In this document: in pieces, positions 28,420 to 35,925 of the stretch | Layout: each line of letters starts with the position of its first letter | Position numbering within the stretch: position 1 is the stretch's first letter | DNA from: Gammaproteobacteria bacterium | GTDB taxonomy: Bacteria; Pseudomonadota; Gammaproteobacteria; Pseudomonadales; Oleiphilaceae | Length of the DNA stretch: 42,648 bases | Assembly (NCBI GenBank): GCA_030427465.1 | Contig: JAUIAZ010000002.1 | Location: 1 to 42,648, forward strand | Direction: 5' to 3' | Program-made: the position numbers and the translations under genes | The notes under the pieces: generated by a model | Databases searched by the model: none | The model's input: the letters and a program-made list of their open reading frames with translations, nothing else | Told to the model about the DNA's origin: nothing

Positions 28420-29331
28420 TCAGTTTAACGTGAAGTACGCAATTGTACCCACAAGTCCGAGCACGATAACGGCGATCATGACCCAGTAACTGGCTGGTTT
28501 GCCCGGGTTAGGTGCCTCAGCTGAGGCTACTGTATGGCTGAGATGAGGAGAGGTACTGCGACCGCCGCCGCTGACACTGGGTTCGGTTTTTGGCCGAATG
28601 GCTTTGACCTTGGGTTTATTGCTTCTGGGGGCTGTGGGCTGGGCTGGCTTTGGAGCGCCAGCCGTGGAGCCTGTAGCCTGAGGTGCCTGGCGGACGATGG
28701 TTTTGTTGGCATCTTCCTTGGGCCCCACCACGGTAAAGTTCACCACATCGAAGCGAACTTTATCACCGGGTTTTGCCCGTCCCTGTGTAATCCGCTCACC
28801 GTTCAGGAACGTTCCGTTGGTGGAATCGAGATCTTTGATCAACAAAAACCCCCCGGTTGGGGTCAGACGCGCATGCTGGCGTGAGAGGTGATTGACCGGT
28901 ACACAGATATCACATTCGGGGTCGCGGCCGATAATCACATTGTTCCCAATGGGAAACAGACTTTTCTGAGCCCAGCTGGCATCCGTGGCCAGACCCCAGC
29001 CATCGGCTTCGTGCTCCTGAGTAGGTTCCATCTTTTTGAGATCTTGAGAGGGGTGGATAATACGCAAACTGACGGGACCGATCTGAAACAGATCGCCGGC
29101 CTTGAGACGAACCGCTTTCTGTACCCGTTTTCCATTGACAACAACACTGTATTCCGGGTTCACATTTTTGAGGTAAAGCTCCTCATCCTTCTGGATCAGT
29201 TCGGCATGAAAGGCTTCGATTTCCGGCGCATCCAGAATCAGTTTATTCTGGCTGTCTTTACCGATTCTGAAACGCGCATCCACGAGCCAGATACTTTCCC
29301 GGCTGCCATCGGCAAACTGTAGTTTGAGCAT
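28420..29331 (-). CDS. Tandem-FHA protein with C-terminal membrane anchor
   Basis: A 303-residue protein. FHA1 (about residues 1-95) is degenerate: GK replaces the GR motif and no SRxxH is seen, though VVVNGKRV remains. FHA2 (about 115-205) is complete: GRDPECDI (Arg136), LSRQHARL (Ser150, Arg151, His153) and STNGTFLNG (Asn172), so it should bind phosphothreonine. A Pro/Lys/Ser-rich linker leads to a single C-terminal helix (YWVMIAVIVLGLVGTIAYF), leaving the FHA domains in the cytoplasm. It lies between the Tad operon and the kinase/phosphatase genes and is divergent from the latter. Confidence 0.9.
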   Translation of the reverse strand: MLKLQFADGSRESIWLVDARFRIGKDSQNKLILDAPEIEAFHAELIQKDEELYLKNVNPEYSVVVNGKRVQKAVRLKAGDLFQIGPVSLRIIHPSQDLKKMEPTQEHEADGWGLATDASWAQKSLFPIGNNVIIGRDPECDICVPVNHLSRQHARLTPTGGFLLIKDLDSTNGTFLNGERITQGRAKPGDKVRFDVVNFTVVGPKEDANKTIVRQAPQATGSTAGAPKPAQPTAPRSNKPKVKAIRPKTEPSVSGGGRSTSPHLSHTVASAEAPNPGKPASYWVMIAVIVLGLVGTIAYFTLN

Positions 29332-29489
29332 TACCCTGGGTTCCCTTCGTCAACGTGAGGCGGTGTGACGACCGACTGTAAGAATCATCTATAGCAGTAT
29401 AGCCAAAGAAAACCGGCACATAGCAAAAGCCAATCTATACTTTACTCAGGGAAAGCGTTCAATTTTCAAGCATTTGGAAAACACAGGGC

Positions 29490-30293
29490 ATGCAGGCCGG
29501 TTTCAGAACCCACATCGGACAGCGAGACAGCAATCAGGACAACGGTCTGATGGATCTCAAGCGGGGTCTTTTTGCCGTCGCGGATGGCGTTGGCGGTGGT
29601 CAGCTGGGTGAAGAGGCCAGTGCCTCGGTCTGTCTGGTACTGGAACGGTCCACGCAACAGGGCCAGCCGCTGATTCAGGGCATCCTCAATGCGCATGAAG
29701 CCCTGCGGGAAACCACACGTAATGAGGGTGGCAGACAGTATTCTGCGACCACTATTGCCGCGCTGCAGCTTAAGGGTGAGGAAGCGAATATCTGCTGGGT
29801 GGGCGATAGCCGGGTATACCTCGTGAGGGATGGGCGCTTGCTGCAAATGACGGAAGACCACGCGCTGGAAGGGGAGCAGCATGTTCTGACCCAGGCGGTA
29901 GGTGCCCCTCTCGGAAAACCCATGGAAGCAGGTACTCACTGCTATAAACGCCAGGAGGGAGATATCTGGCTGTTGTGCAGTGATGGTTTTTATAACCTTC
30001 TGCCAGATCAGGACTTGCTGGACATTCTTTCGCTGGAGAACGCTGCGGATGATCTTGCAGCCAGACTTATGCAAACCGCCCTGGAAAACGGTCCGGACGA
30101 TAACCTGACCTTGCTGGTGGTTCGCGATTCTGTAAACAGCCCCGAAAACGCTGAGGTTTTGGAATTGTTCGGAGACCATCAGGGAGCAGAAGCAGATGAA
30201 CCGAAGCCGATGGCGCGTTGGGCTGTCGTGGCGATGGTATTTGCCCTGATATTCACTGCCCTTATCCTGAGTCAGTGGTCGGGGGGGAAATAG
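29490..30293 (+). CDS. PP2C-family Ser/Thr phosphatase, membrane-anchored
   Basis: A 267-residue metal-dependent phosphatase with the PP2C motifs in order: RDSNQDNG, VADGVGGG, WVGDSRVYLVRDG with TEDHAL, CSDGFYNLLPDQ and GPDDNLTLLVV. All metal-binding aspartates are present. A single C-terminal helix follows (RWAVVAMVFALIFTALILS, about residues 243-261), so the catalytic domain faces the cytoplasm. The kinase gene starts 3 bases after its stop, so the pair forms an opposing enzyme couple. It resembles PppA/Stp-type phosphatases. Confidence 0.93.
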   Translation: MQAGFRTHIGQRDSNQDNGLMDLKRGLFAVADGVGGGQLGEEASASVCLVLERSTQQGQPLIQGILNAHEALRETTRNEGGRQYSATTIAALQLKGEEANICWVGDSRVYLVRDGRLLQMTEDHALEGEQHVLTQAVGAPLGKPMEAGTHCYKRQEGDIWLLCSDGFYNLLPDQDLLDILSLENAADDLAARLMQTALENGPDDNLTLLVVRDSVNSPENAEVLELFGDHQGAEADEPKPMARWAVVAMVFALIFTALILSQWSGGK

Positions 30294-30296
30294 GCT

Positions 30297-32108
30297 ATGG
30301 CCTGGCAGGGATACAAGGTCATCAGCAAGTTGGGTGAGGGCGGTATGGCAACCGTCTATAAGGCCATTCAGGAAAGCCTGCAGCGACCGGTCGCGATCAA
30401 GATTCTGGCTGCCAACCTGAAAGATCACCCCGAGATGCAGGAGATGTTTGAGTCAGAATCTCTCATCATCGCCCGTCTAAACCATCCGCACATTATCCAC
30501 GTGATTGATCGCGGGGTAACCAGTAAGGGGCGACCCTATTTCGTTATGGAGTTTGTCGAAGGTTTATCGCTTGAAGAAGCCATAAACCGGGACAAGCTTG
30601 ATTATCCGAAAAAGCTCGATGTGCTGGTTCAGATCTGCAAGGCACTGGCTTACGCGCACAAGAACAAAGTGATTCACCGGGATATCAAACCTGGCAACAT
30701 CATGATTGATCAGGATCAGCAGGCACGGGTGCTGGACTTCGGTATCGCTCATCTGTTCGATAAGTCTGAAAGTAATAGCAGTGAAAGCCCCAGTATTCTG
30801 GGCACCAATGCCTATATGGCACCCGAACTGCACCGGTCAGCGGAGAATGCGTCGGTCCAGAGTGACCTGTTTGCTCTGGGCATTCTGATGTATGAGCTGT
30901 TTACGGGGGTGCAGCCTCAGGGTGATATTCCACCACCGACGCAGTTTGAACCGGAACTGCCGCTGGAGTTGAACAATATTATCGTACACTGCCTGGCTGA
31001 AGAGCCTGAGGACCGGCCTTCATCGGCGGACGATGTGAAAAATGTGTTGCTGCATCTGTTGCGGGGTGGCCATCTCCGTAAGGATCAGAAAGCGCAGGCA
31101 GAACAGCAACAGCCAGGCGTCGATGGCAAGTTTGAACTGCTGGACGTACTTAAAGAAGACCGCAACAATTCGGTCTATCTGTATGAGGATGCCAGCCGAC
31201 AGAAGCTGATCATTGTGAAAAAGCTGCCACCCAATGCGGATGGCATGAAAGAACAGAAACTGTTGACCCGTCTGCGTCATGATCACATCGTTCAGGTTAT
31301 GGGCGTTTCCTGTGACAGTCAGCATTGTACGCTGGTCACCGAGTATCTGAGTGGGGGTAGTCTGGCTGAACAGTTGCTGGCGCCTGTGGATTCGCTCAAG
31401 GCAATGAGCTGGGGACGGCAGATGGCTGAGGCCCTGGTTTTTGCGCATAAAAACCGCATTACGCATGGCAATCTCAGACCCGGAAATGTGCTGTTTGACG
31501 AATATGGCTCTATTAAACTGAGTGACTTCGGCTTGCAGGCGCACTATCACAACAGCGAGGAAGTGAACTGGTACGAGCACCCGAGCCTTGAGGGTGCCCA
31601 GGGTGACCTGTTTGCGCTAGGGGCGATCCTGTTTCATGCGGTTACCGGTAAACCACCGCAGTTCCGTTCGGGACAGTTGATGCGAAGCCGGGCCTTTTCG
31701 GAGCTACCCGAGCGAGTGCAGGAGGTGTTGGGGCGCTTGCTGGCGGCTCCTCATCAAAATCGCTACCCGACGACGGAAGTGGTCGTTGCAGAGTTACGTG
31801 GTGTCCTTCAGGTACTGGCGGACCAGGCGGAGCAGAACCGCAAGCTGGAAGTGAAGAAGTCAGTGGCTGAAGTGGCAAAGGCGGAGCAGCAAAGCCGGAA
31901 GGAACCGTTTCCCTGGGGGCGCTGGATATTCCGGCTGATTTTGCTGGCCATCGTCGTCGAAGAAGTCATTCTGGGTTACGGCTGGAAAACAGCCTGGCCC
32001 TATCTTCAGCCCTGGCTGGAAGAAGCCAGACAGTGGGTTGAGGGCCTGAAGCAAAGCGACTCTTACATCGAATGGTCTGACAAGAGTCGCAAGCTGCTGG
32101 GCCAGTAG
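30297..32108 (+). CDS. Membrane-anchored Ser/Thr kinase with second, pseudokinase domain
   Basis: A 603-residue protein. Kinase domain 1 (about residues 5-265) is complete: GEGGMATVY loop, Lys35, HRD at 127-129, DFG at 147-149 and TNAYMAPE. A second kinase-fold domain follows (about 279-510). It keeps the ATP lysine (Lys308), Asn397 and DFG (Asp410), but lacks the glycine loop, and its HRD is HGN (390-392), so the catalytic Asp is Asn. It is likely a pseudokinase that regulates domain 1 or recruits substrates. A charged linker and one C-terminal helix (RWIFRLILLAIVVEEVILGY) end the protein, with no PASTA domains. It is coupled to the PP2C gene. Confidence 0.93.
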   Translation: MAWQGYKVISKLGEGGMATVYKAIQESLQRPVAIKILAANLKDHPEMQEMFESESLIIARLNHPHIIHVIDRGVTSKGRPYFVMEFVEGLSLEEAINRDKLDYPKKLDVLVQICKALAYAHKNKVIHRDIKPGNIMIDQDQQARVLDFGIAHLFDKSESNSSESPSILGTNAYMAPELHRSAENASVQSDLFALGILMYELFTGVQPQGDIPPPTQFEPELPLELNNIIVHCLAEEPEDRPSSADDVKNVLLHLLRGGHLRKDQKAQAEQQQPGVDGKFELLDVLKEDRNNSVYLYEDASRQKLIIVKKLPPNADGMKEQKLLTRLRHDHIVQVMGVSCDSQHCTLVTEYLSGGSLAEQLLAPVDSLKAMSWGRQMAEALVFAHKNRITHGNLRPGNVLFDEYGSIKLSDFGLQAHYHNSEEVNWYEHPSLEGAQGDLFALGAILFHAVTGKPPQFRSGQLMRSRAFSELPERVQEVLGRLLAAPHQNRYPTTEVVVAELRGVLQVLADQAEQNRKLEVKKSVAEVAKAEQQSRKEPFPWGRWIFRLILLAIVVEEVILGYGWKTAWPYLQPWLEEARQWVEGLKQSDSYIEWSDKSRKLLGQ

Positions 32109-32120
32109 GCGTGAAGCCTA
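32106..32120. terminator. Small hairpin at the kinase/DUF2505 convergence
   Basis: TAGGC (32106-32110) and GCCTA (32116-32120) form a 5-bp stem with a 5-base loop, and both stop codons (TAG on each strand) are at its ends. No clear T run follows on either side, so it is a weak candidate terminator. Confidence 0.25.
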
Positions 32121-32603
32121 GCCTTTCAGGTGATCAAGCCAGAAGTCGAACTCGTTCTTCAGGGACTCGTCAGACTTGCTGCCGATAAACTCGGCCAGCT
32201 TTTTGCCCACCAGGGGAATCCGGCTGTCAGCCCGCAGTTCCACCGTGTGCAGGGTGCTGCTGCCCTCGTCGGTCAGAGTCACGATGCCGTCGACCTTGAC
32301 GGGGATGCCCTCAAGTTCAACCTGAAAGGTACCCTTGATCTCTTTTCCCCCAATGGTCCAGTTATCTTGCTGGCGGATGGTATTCCAGTCAGCAACAAAC
32401 TTCTTCAGCATGGAAGGAGCTTCTGCGGGGACTTCGCGGACCACGTCGACCTGAAGGCCATTCGCGTCACGGGTCATTTTGCGGATATCTATGTTTCGAG
32501 ATCCGAGAAAACGCAGCTTGTCTTCCAGCAGGGCCGGATCGCTGAACGCATCAAAGACCTTGCTCATGGGTTGGTTATATCGCTGCTCGCGGATGATTTT
32601 CAT
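32118..32603 (-). CDS. DUF2505 (SRPBCC-fold) protein
   Basis: A 161-residue protein that I read as DUF2505, a START/SRPBCC-like ligand-binding fold of unknown function. It starts MKIIREQRYNQPMSKVFDAF and ends with KLAEFIGSKSDESLKNEFDF. The start at 32603 is preferred because GGAG lies 6 bases upstream; an upstream ATG at 32636 has no support. There is no signal peptide or membrane helix. It follows the RNase II gene by 33 bases on the same strand. Confidence 0.82.
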   Translation of the reverse strand: MKIIREQRYNQPMSKVFDAFSDPALLEDKLRFLGSRNIDIRKMTRDANGLQVDVVREVPAEAPSMLKKFVADWNTIRQQDNWTIGGKEIKGTFQVELEGIPVKVDGIVTLTDEGSSTLHTVELRADSRIPLVGKKLAEFIGSKSDESLKNEFDFWLDHLKG

Positions 32604-32636
32604 GCAGTCTCCAGAATTCCTTTCGTCTAGCGGCAT

Positions 32637-34535
32637 TCAAGCCAGCGAGAATATCACGCTCTGACGCTTGGGATCTGTTTCCTGAATCACAACCTGAACG
32701 GTCTGATCCAGCCTGAAGGCCCGCTCTTCACCCACATGCTGGAAATAGGTCGCGTCAAAGCGATATTTTTCGGGGAGTTCAGCCAGATTGACGAAACCTT
32801 CAATGCCATCATCCAGGGTTTTAGCCACGAAGCCCGAGCCGTTGGTCTGTACAATCTTGGCTGCGCTGGTCTGGCCCACGCGCGATTCAGCAAATCGTGA
32901 TATCAGCCAACGCTCGGCTTCCTGCACTGCCTGTCGGCCTGCCAGTACCTTGTCCTGCAAATTGGAGACCTGACTGTCACTCAGGTCCGGTGCTTTGCGA
33001 CCATTCAGAATGGCCTTGATGCAGTGATGAACATGCAGATCCACATAGCGGCGGATGGGTGAGGTAAATGTCGTATACAGAGGCAGACCCATGCCGAAGT
33101 GGGGTTCTGGTTGCAGGCTGATCTGGCCGCGGATCAGCAGGCGGCTGGCTATGGCCAGCAGGGGCAGTTCATGCGTGAGTTGGTTGAGGTGCTGGAAAGT
33201 CTGACGGAAGCCATCCAGAGATTCGAGCGACTGCGTGCTCAGATCCGGGACCTGCTCAGTGATCACCTGCCGGATCTGTTGCAAACGCTCAGGCCGGAAT
33301 CCGGCATGACCGACAAACAGACCTGCCTGGTGCTCAGCCAGGAAGCGGGCAGCACAGTGATTGGCCGCGATCATGGTCAGCTCAACCAGCTCATGCGCAG
33401 CCGTATTTTCCAGCCGGTTCGCGGCTTTGACCTGTTTTCTGTCGTCCAGTTCCAGACGGTACTCATCACGCTGGCTGCCGCCAGAAAGGTTTTGTGAGCG
33501 CCACTTCTGTAAGGCCGGGAGGCACTGTCGAAATGCTTCAAAACTCTGGTCGCCGGAATCCTGCAGACGCTTGCTGGCGCTGTCATAGTCCAGACGCTCA
33601 GCCACCCTGATCACCGCTTCCTGCAGTTGATAGTCAAGAATTTCGCCTTCAGCCGAAAGGGTCAGATCGCAGACCAGTGCAAGACGGTCGCGCGAGGGCA
33701 ACAGAGAGGCCCACTCATTGGCAATGACGGATGGCAGCATATTGATAATGCGATCAGGGAAATAGAGGGTCTGGGCCCGCTTCAGAGCCAGTTGGTCAAG
33801 GGGGCTGCCGGCCTCTACAAAGGCGCCGGGATCGGCGATGGCCACGCGTAGCCGCCAACCCTGTTCACTGGGCTCACAGAACAGGGCATCATCAATGTCG
33901 CGGGTGCTTGGTGCGTCAATGGTAATAAAAGGCACTTCCCGCAGATCCGTGCGCTTGCCCGACTCGTCCTGCAGGATCTTTTCCAGAACCGCTACTTCCA
34001 TGGTCAGCTTGTCACGCAGAACCAGATTGTGCTTGCTCAGGGAGTAGTCGGTAGCCAGACCTGGCTTGTCGGCGGTGCCGATCACCTTCACGATTTCCAC
34101 CTGGGGCTTACCATCTTTGAAGGGGTGTTTCTGAAGCTTGGCCAGTACATAGACTTCTGCGTCTTTCACACCTTTTCTTTGCTTGGGGGGCACAAATAGC
34201 CAGCGCTGCAGGCCAGGCATATCACTCTCGACGAACAGTGCCGGGCCTTTGTTCACCGTCTTTCCGGTGAGGAACTGGACGTTGCTTTTCAGCAGTTCAG
34301 CGACCTTCCCGTTGATCCGGCCTTTATCGTCTTCCTGGATTTCAACCAGAACCCGGTCTCCCGGCAATACCTTACCCATCTGCTCCGGATTCAGGAAAGC
34401 GTCACGGCCATCATCCAGTGTGGCGAAACCGAAGCGCCCCTGGGAGCCTCTGACGGTCGCTTCAAACTGGTTGCGTGATTCACGTAGGTCTTGTCGGATT
34501 TGTTTCAGCTGACTGAGGGCATCTGAGTTGAGCAT
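32637..34535 (-). CDS. rnb: Ribonuclease II (3'-5' exoribonuclease)
   Basis: Degrades single-stranded RNA from the 3' end. With the start at 34535 (MLNSDALSQLKQ, matching the E. coli N-terminus) it is 632 residues (E. coli 644). It has an N-terminal cold-shock/OB domain (GRFGFATLDDGRDAFL), the RNB catalytic domain with IDAPSTRDIDDALF near residue 205 and VAIADPGAFVEAGS after it, and a C-terminal S1 domain (GSGFVAKTLDDGIEGFVNL). The frame is open 45 codons further upstream, but that extension has no family match. Confidence 0.93.
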   Translation of the reverse strand: MLNSDALSQLKQIRQDLRESRNQFEATVRGSQGRFGFATLDDGRDAFLNPEQMGKVLPGDRVLVEIQEDDKGRINGKVAELLKSNVQFLTGKTVNKGPALFVESDMPGLQRWLFVPPKQRKGVKDAEVYVLAKLQKHPFKDGKPQVEIVKVIGTADKPGLATDYSLSKHNLVLRDKLTMEVAVLEKILQDESGKRTDLREVPFITIDAPSTRDIDDALFCEPSEQGWRLRVAIADPGAFVEAGSPLDQLALKRAQTLYFPDRIINMLPSVIANEWASLLPSRDRLALVCDLTLSAEGEILDYQLQEAVIRVAERLDYDSASKRLQDSGDQSFEAFRQCLPALQKWRSQNLSGGSQRDEYRLELDDRKQVKAANRLENTAAHELVELTMIAANHCAARFLAEHQAGLFVGHAGFRPERLQQIRQVITEQVPDLSTQSLESLDGFRQTFQHLNQLTHELPLLAIASRLLIRGQISLQPEPHFGMGLPLYTTFTSPIRRYVDLHVHHCIKAILNGRKAPDLSDSQVSNLQDKVLAGRQAVQEAERWLISRFAESRVGQTSAAKIVQTNGSGFVAKTLDDGIEGFVNLAELPEKYRFDATYFQHVGEERAFRLDQTVQVVIQETDPKRQSVIFSLA

Positions 34536-34770
34536 GGGAAATAAAGGGTCCGCAGATGAATGTGGGGTTATAGCCGGGTCGGCTAAAAAAAGAACGGAGA
34601 TTTTACTCATTCTTCGCTGGCACGGCCAGTCAAGAAGCCCAGAAGGCAGTTTTTGTGGAGTGACTGGCATTTTTGTCGGACAGGATAGGGTAAAGTCGCT
34701 ACCTCAACATTTTGTTACGCCCCGACATATACGGTAACGACAGATTATGCAATTAGGGAGGCTCCACACG

Positions 34771-35775
34771 ATGGGCAAAGGCATGACAAGGCTGTTGGCT
34801 GGTGCTCTGGTCAGTATGCTGGCTATTCACGCGCAGGCAGCAGAAAAACGTAAATTTTGTGTGTTCGATCCACTGGGAGCAACTGGCCCGGTTTTCAACC
34901 TGAGCAAGGAAACCAAGGTTAAGGCTCTGGGTTGGGGCTACGACCTGGAAATGACCGCTTACACGGATGAGAAGATCGCTTCTGATGACTTCAAGGCGGG
35001 TCAGTGTGACGCAGTACTGCTGACTGACGTTCGTGCACGTGAGTACAACAAGTTCACTGCGACGCTGGTGGCTGTCGGTGCCATGCCGGATTACGGTCAG
35101 CTGAAAACGGTTCTTTCCACACTGTCTACACCGAAAGCTTCCAAGCTGATGATCGACGGAAACTACGAGGTTGTGGGTATTGCACCAGCGGGTGCCATCT
35201 ACCTGTTCCTGCGTGATCGTAATATCGACAAGGTCGAGAAGATCCAGGGCAAGAAAATTGCCACTCTGGATTATGATCCGGCTGCGGTCGTTATGGTTCG
35301 CCGTGTAGGTGCCTCTGTTGTCAGCGCAACGACTTCAAGCTTCGCTGGCAAATTTAACAACGGCAGTGTTGATGTGGCCTATGCCCCGGCTGTTGCTTAC
35401 ACGCCTCTGGAACTCTACAAAGGGGTTGAGCCTGATGGTGGTATCTTTCAGTATAACTTTGCCCAGATGACCTTCCAGGCCATCATGCACCGTGATCGCT
35501 TCGATCCGGAGTTCGGCCAGAAGATGCGTGAGTACTACCACGGTCGCCATGGTGAGTTCATGGACATCATCGAACAGGCAGAAAAGGATATTCCGGACAC
35601 GGTCTGGATGCGTCCGAGTGCTGAAGATGCCCAGGGTTTCGACGCCATGCTTAAAGATGTTCGTATAGCGCTGCGTGATGACGGCCTCTATGACCCGAAG
35701 GCTCTCAAGCTGATGCTGAAAGTTCGCTGTAGCGAAGACCCGACCAAGGCAGAGTGTGTTGACGGTCGCGAATAA
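34771..35775 (+). CDS. Periplasmic solute-binding-like protein
   Basis: A 334-residue secreted protein. The start at 34771 is preferred because GGGAGG lies 9 bases upstream; an earlier ATG at 34747 lacks a site. The signal peptide ends AIHAQA before AEKRKFCVFD. The mature part looks like a PhnD/TRAP-type binding protein (FKAGQCDAVLLTDVRAREYN, KIQGKKIATLDYDPAAVVMV), and it ends in a cysteine-containing tail. I believe it belongs to the DUF6091 'putative solute-binding' group, but this is from memory of the pattern. No transporter membrane genes are adjacent except a DAACS symporter, which needs no binding protein. Confidence 0.75.
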   Translation: MGKGMTRLLAGALVSMLAIHAQAAEKRKFCVFDPLGATGPVFNLSKETKVKALGWGYDLEMTAYTDEKIASDDFKAGQCDAVLLTDVRAREYNKFTATLVAVGAMPDYGQLKTVLSTLSTPKASKLMIDGNYEVVGIAPAGAIYLFLRDRNIDKVEKIQGKKIATLDYDPAAVVMVRRVGASVVSATTSSFAGKFNNGSVDVAYAPAVAYTPLELYKGVEPDGGIFQYNFAQMTFQAIMHRDRFDPEFGQKMREYYHGRHGEFMDIIEQAEKDIPDTVWMRPSAEDAQGFDAMLKDVRIALRDDGLYDPKALKLMLKVRCSEDPTKAECVDGRE

Positions 35776-35798
35776 GCCCAGAAACGACAAGCTGTGAG

Positions 35799-35825
35799 AA
35801 AAGCGCCCTCGGGGGCGCTTTTTTT
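35799..35825 (+). terminator. Rho-independent terminator
   Basis: AAAGCGCCC (35800-35808) pairs perfectly with GGGCGCTTT (35813-35821) around TCGG and runs into further T residues to 35825. It ends the transcript of the binding-protein gene 25 bases after its stop. Confidence 0.92.
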
Positions 35826-35861
35826 ATGCCCGTCGAACAGAGACTTATGCTGCTGCCTGAC

Positions 35862-35889
35862 TTGTATCCTGCACAGATCGGCGTATGGT
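35862..35889 (+). promoter_or_regulatory. Possible promoter of the DAACS symporter gene
   Basis: TTGTAT (35862-35867) and TATGGT (35884-35889), 16 bases apart, are a fair sigma70 match located after the terminator and 37 bases before the symporter ATG. Sequence match only. Confidence 0.35.
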
Positions 35890-35925
35890 TACAGATAAGT
35901 CATAAATAGCCAGGAGGGTGTTCTG

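Noticed and set aside
29332-29489. Divergent promoters between FHA and PP2C genes
   Set aside because: TATACT boxes exist on both strands (29401-29396 and 29436-29441), but neither has a convincing -35 at the right distance, so no promoter feature is claimed.
29466-30428. 320-residue open frame on the minus strand
   Set aside because: It lies antisense to the PP2C gene, whose motifs are all intact, and its own product has no recognisable domain.
28420-32108. Type VI secretion regulatory cassette
   Set aside because: The kinase, phosphatase and FHA types fit such a cassette, but no T6SS structural gene (tss, hcp, vgrG) is in the window; the neighbour on one side is a complete Tad operon.
34536-34670. 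45-residue N-terminal extension of RNase II
   Set aside because: The family N-terminus aligns at 34535 and the extra residues show no domain.
34536-34770. Promoters in the 235-base gap between RNase II and the binding protein
   Set aside because: Candidate boxes (TTGTCG, TAAAGT, TTGTTA, TATACG) are wrongly spaced; the gap must hold two promoters but I cannot place them.
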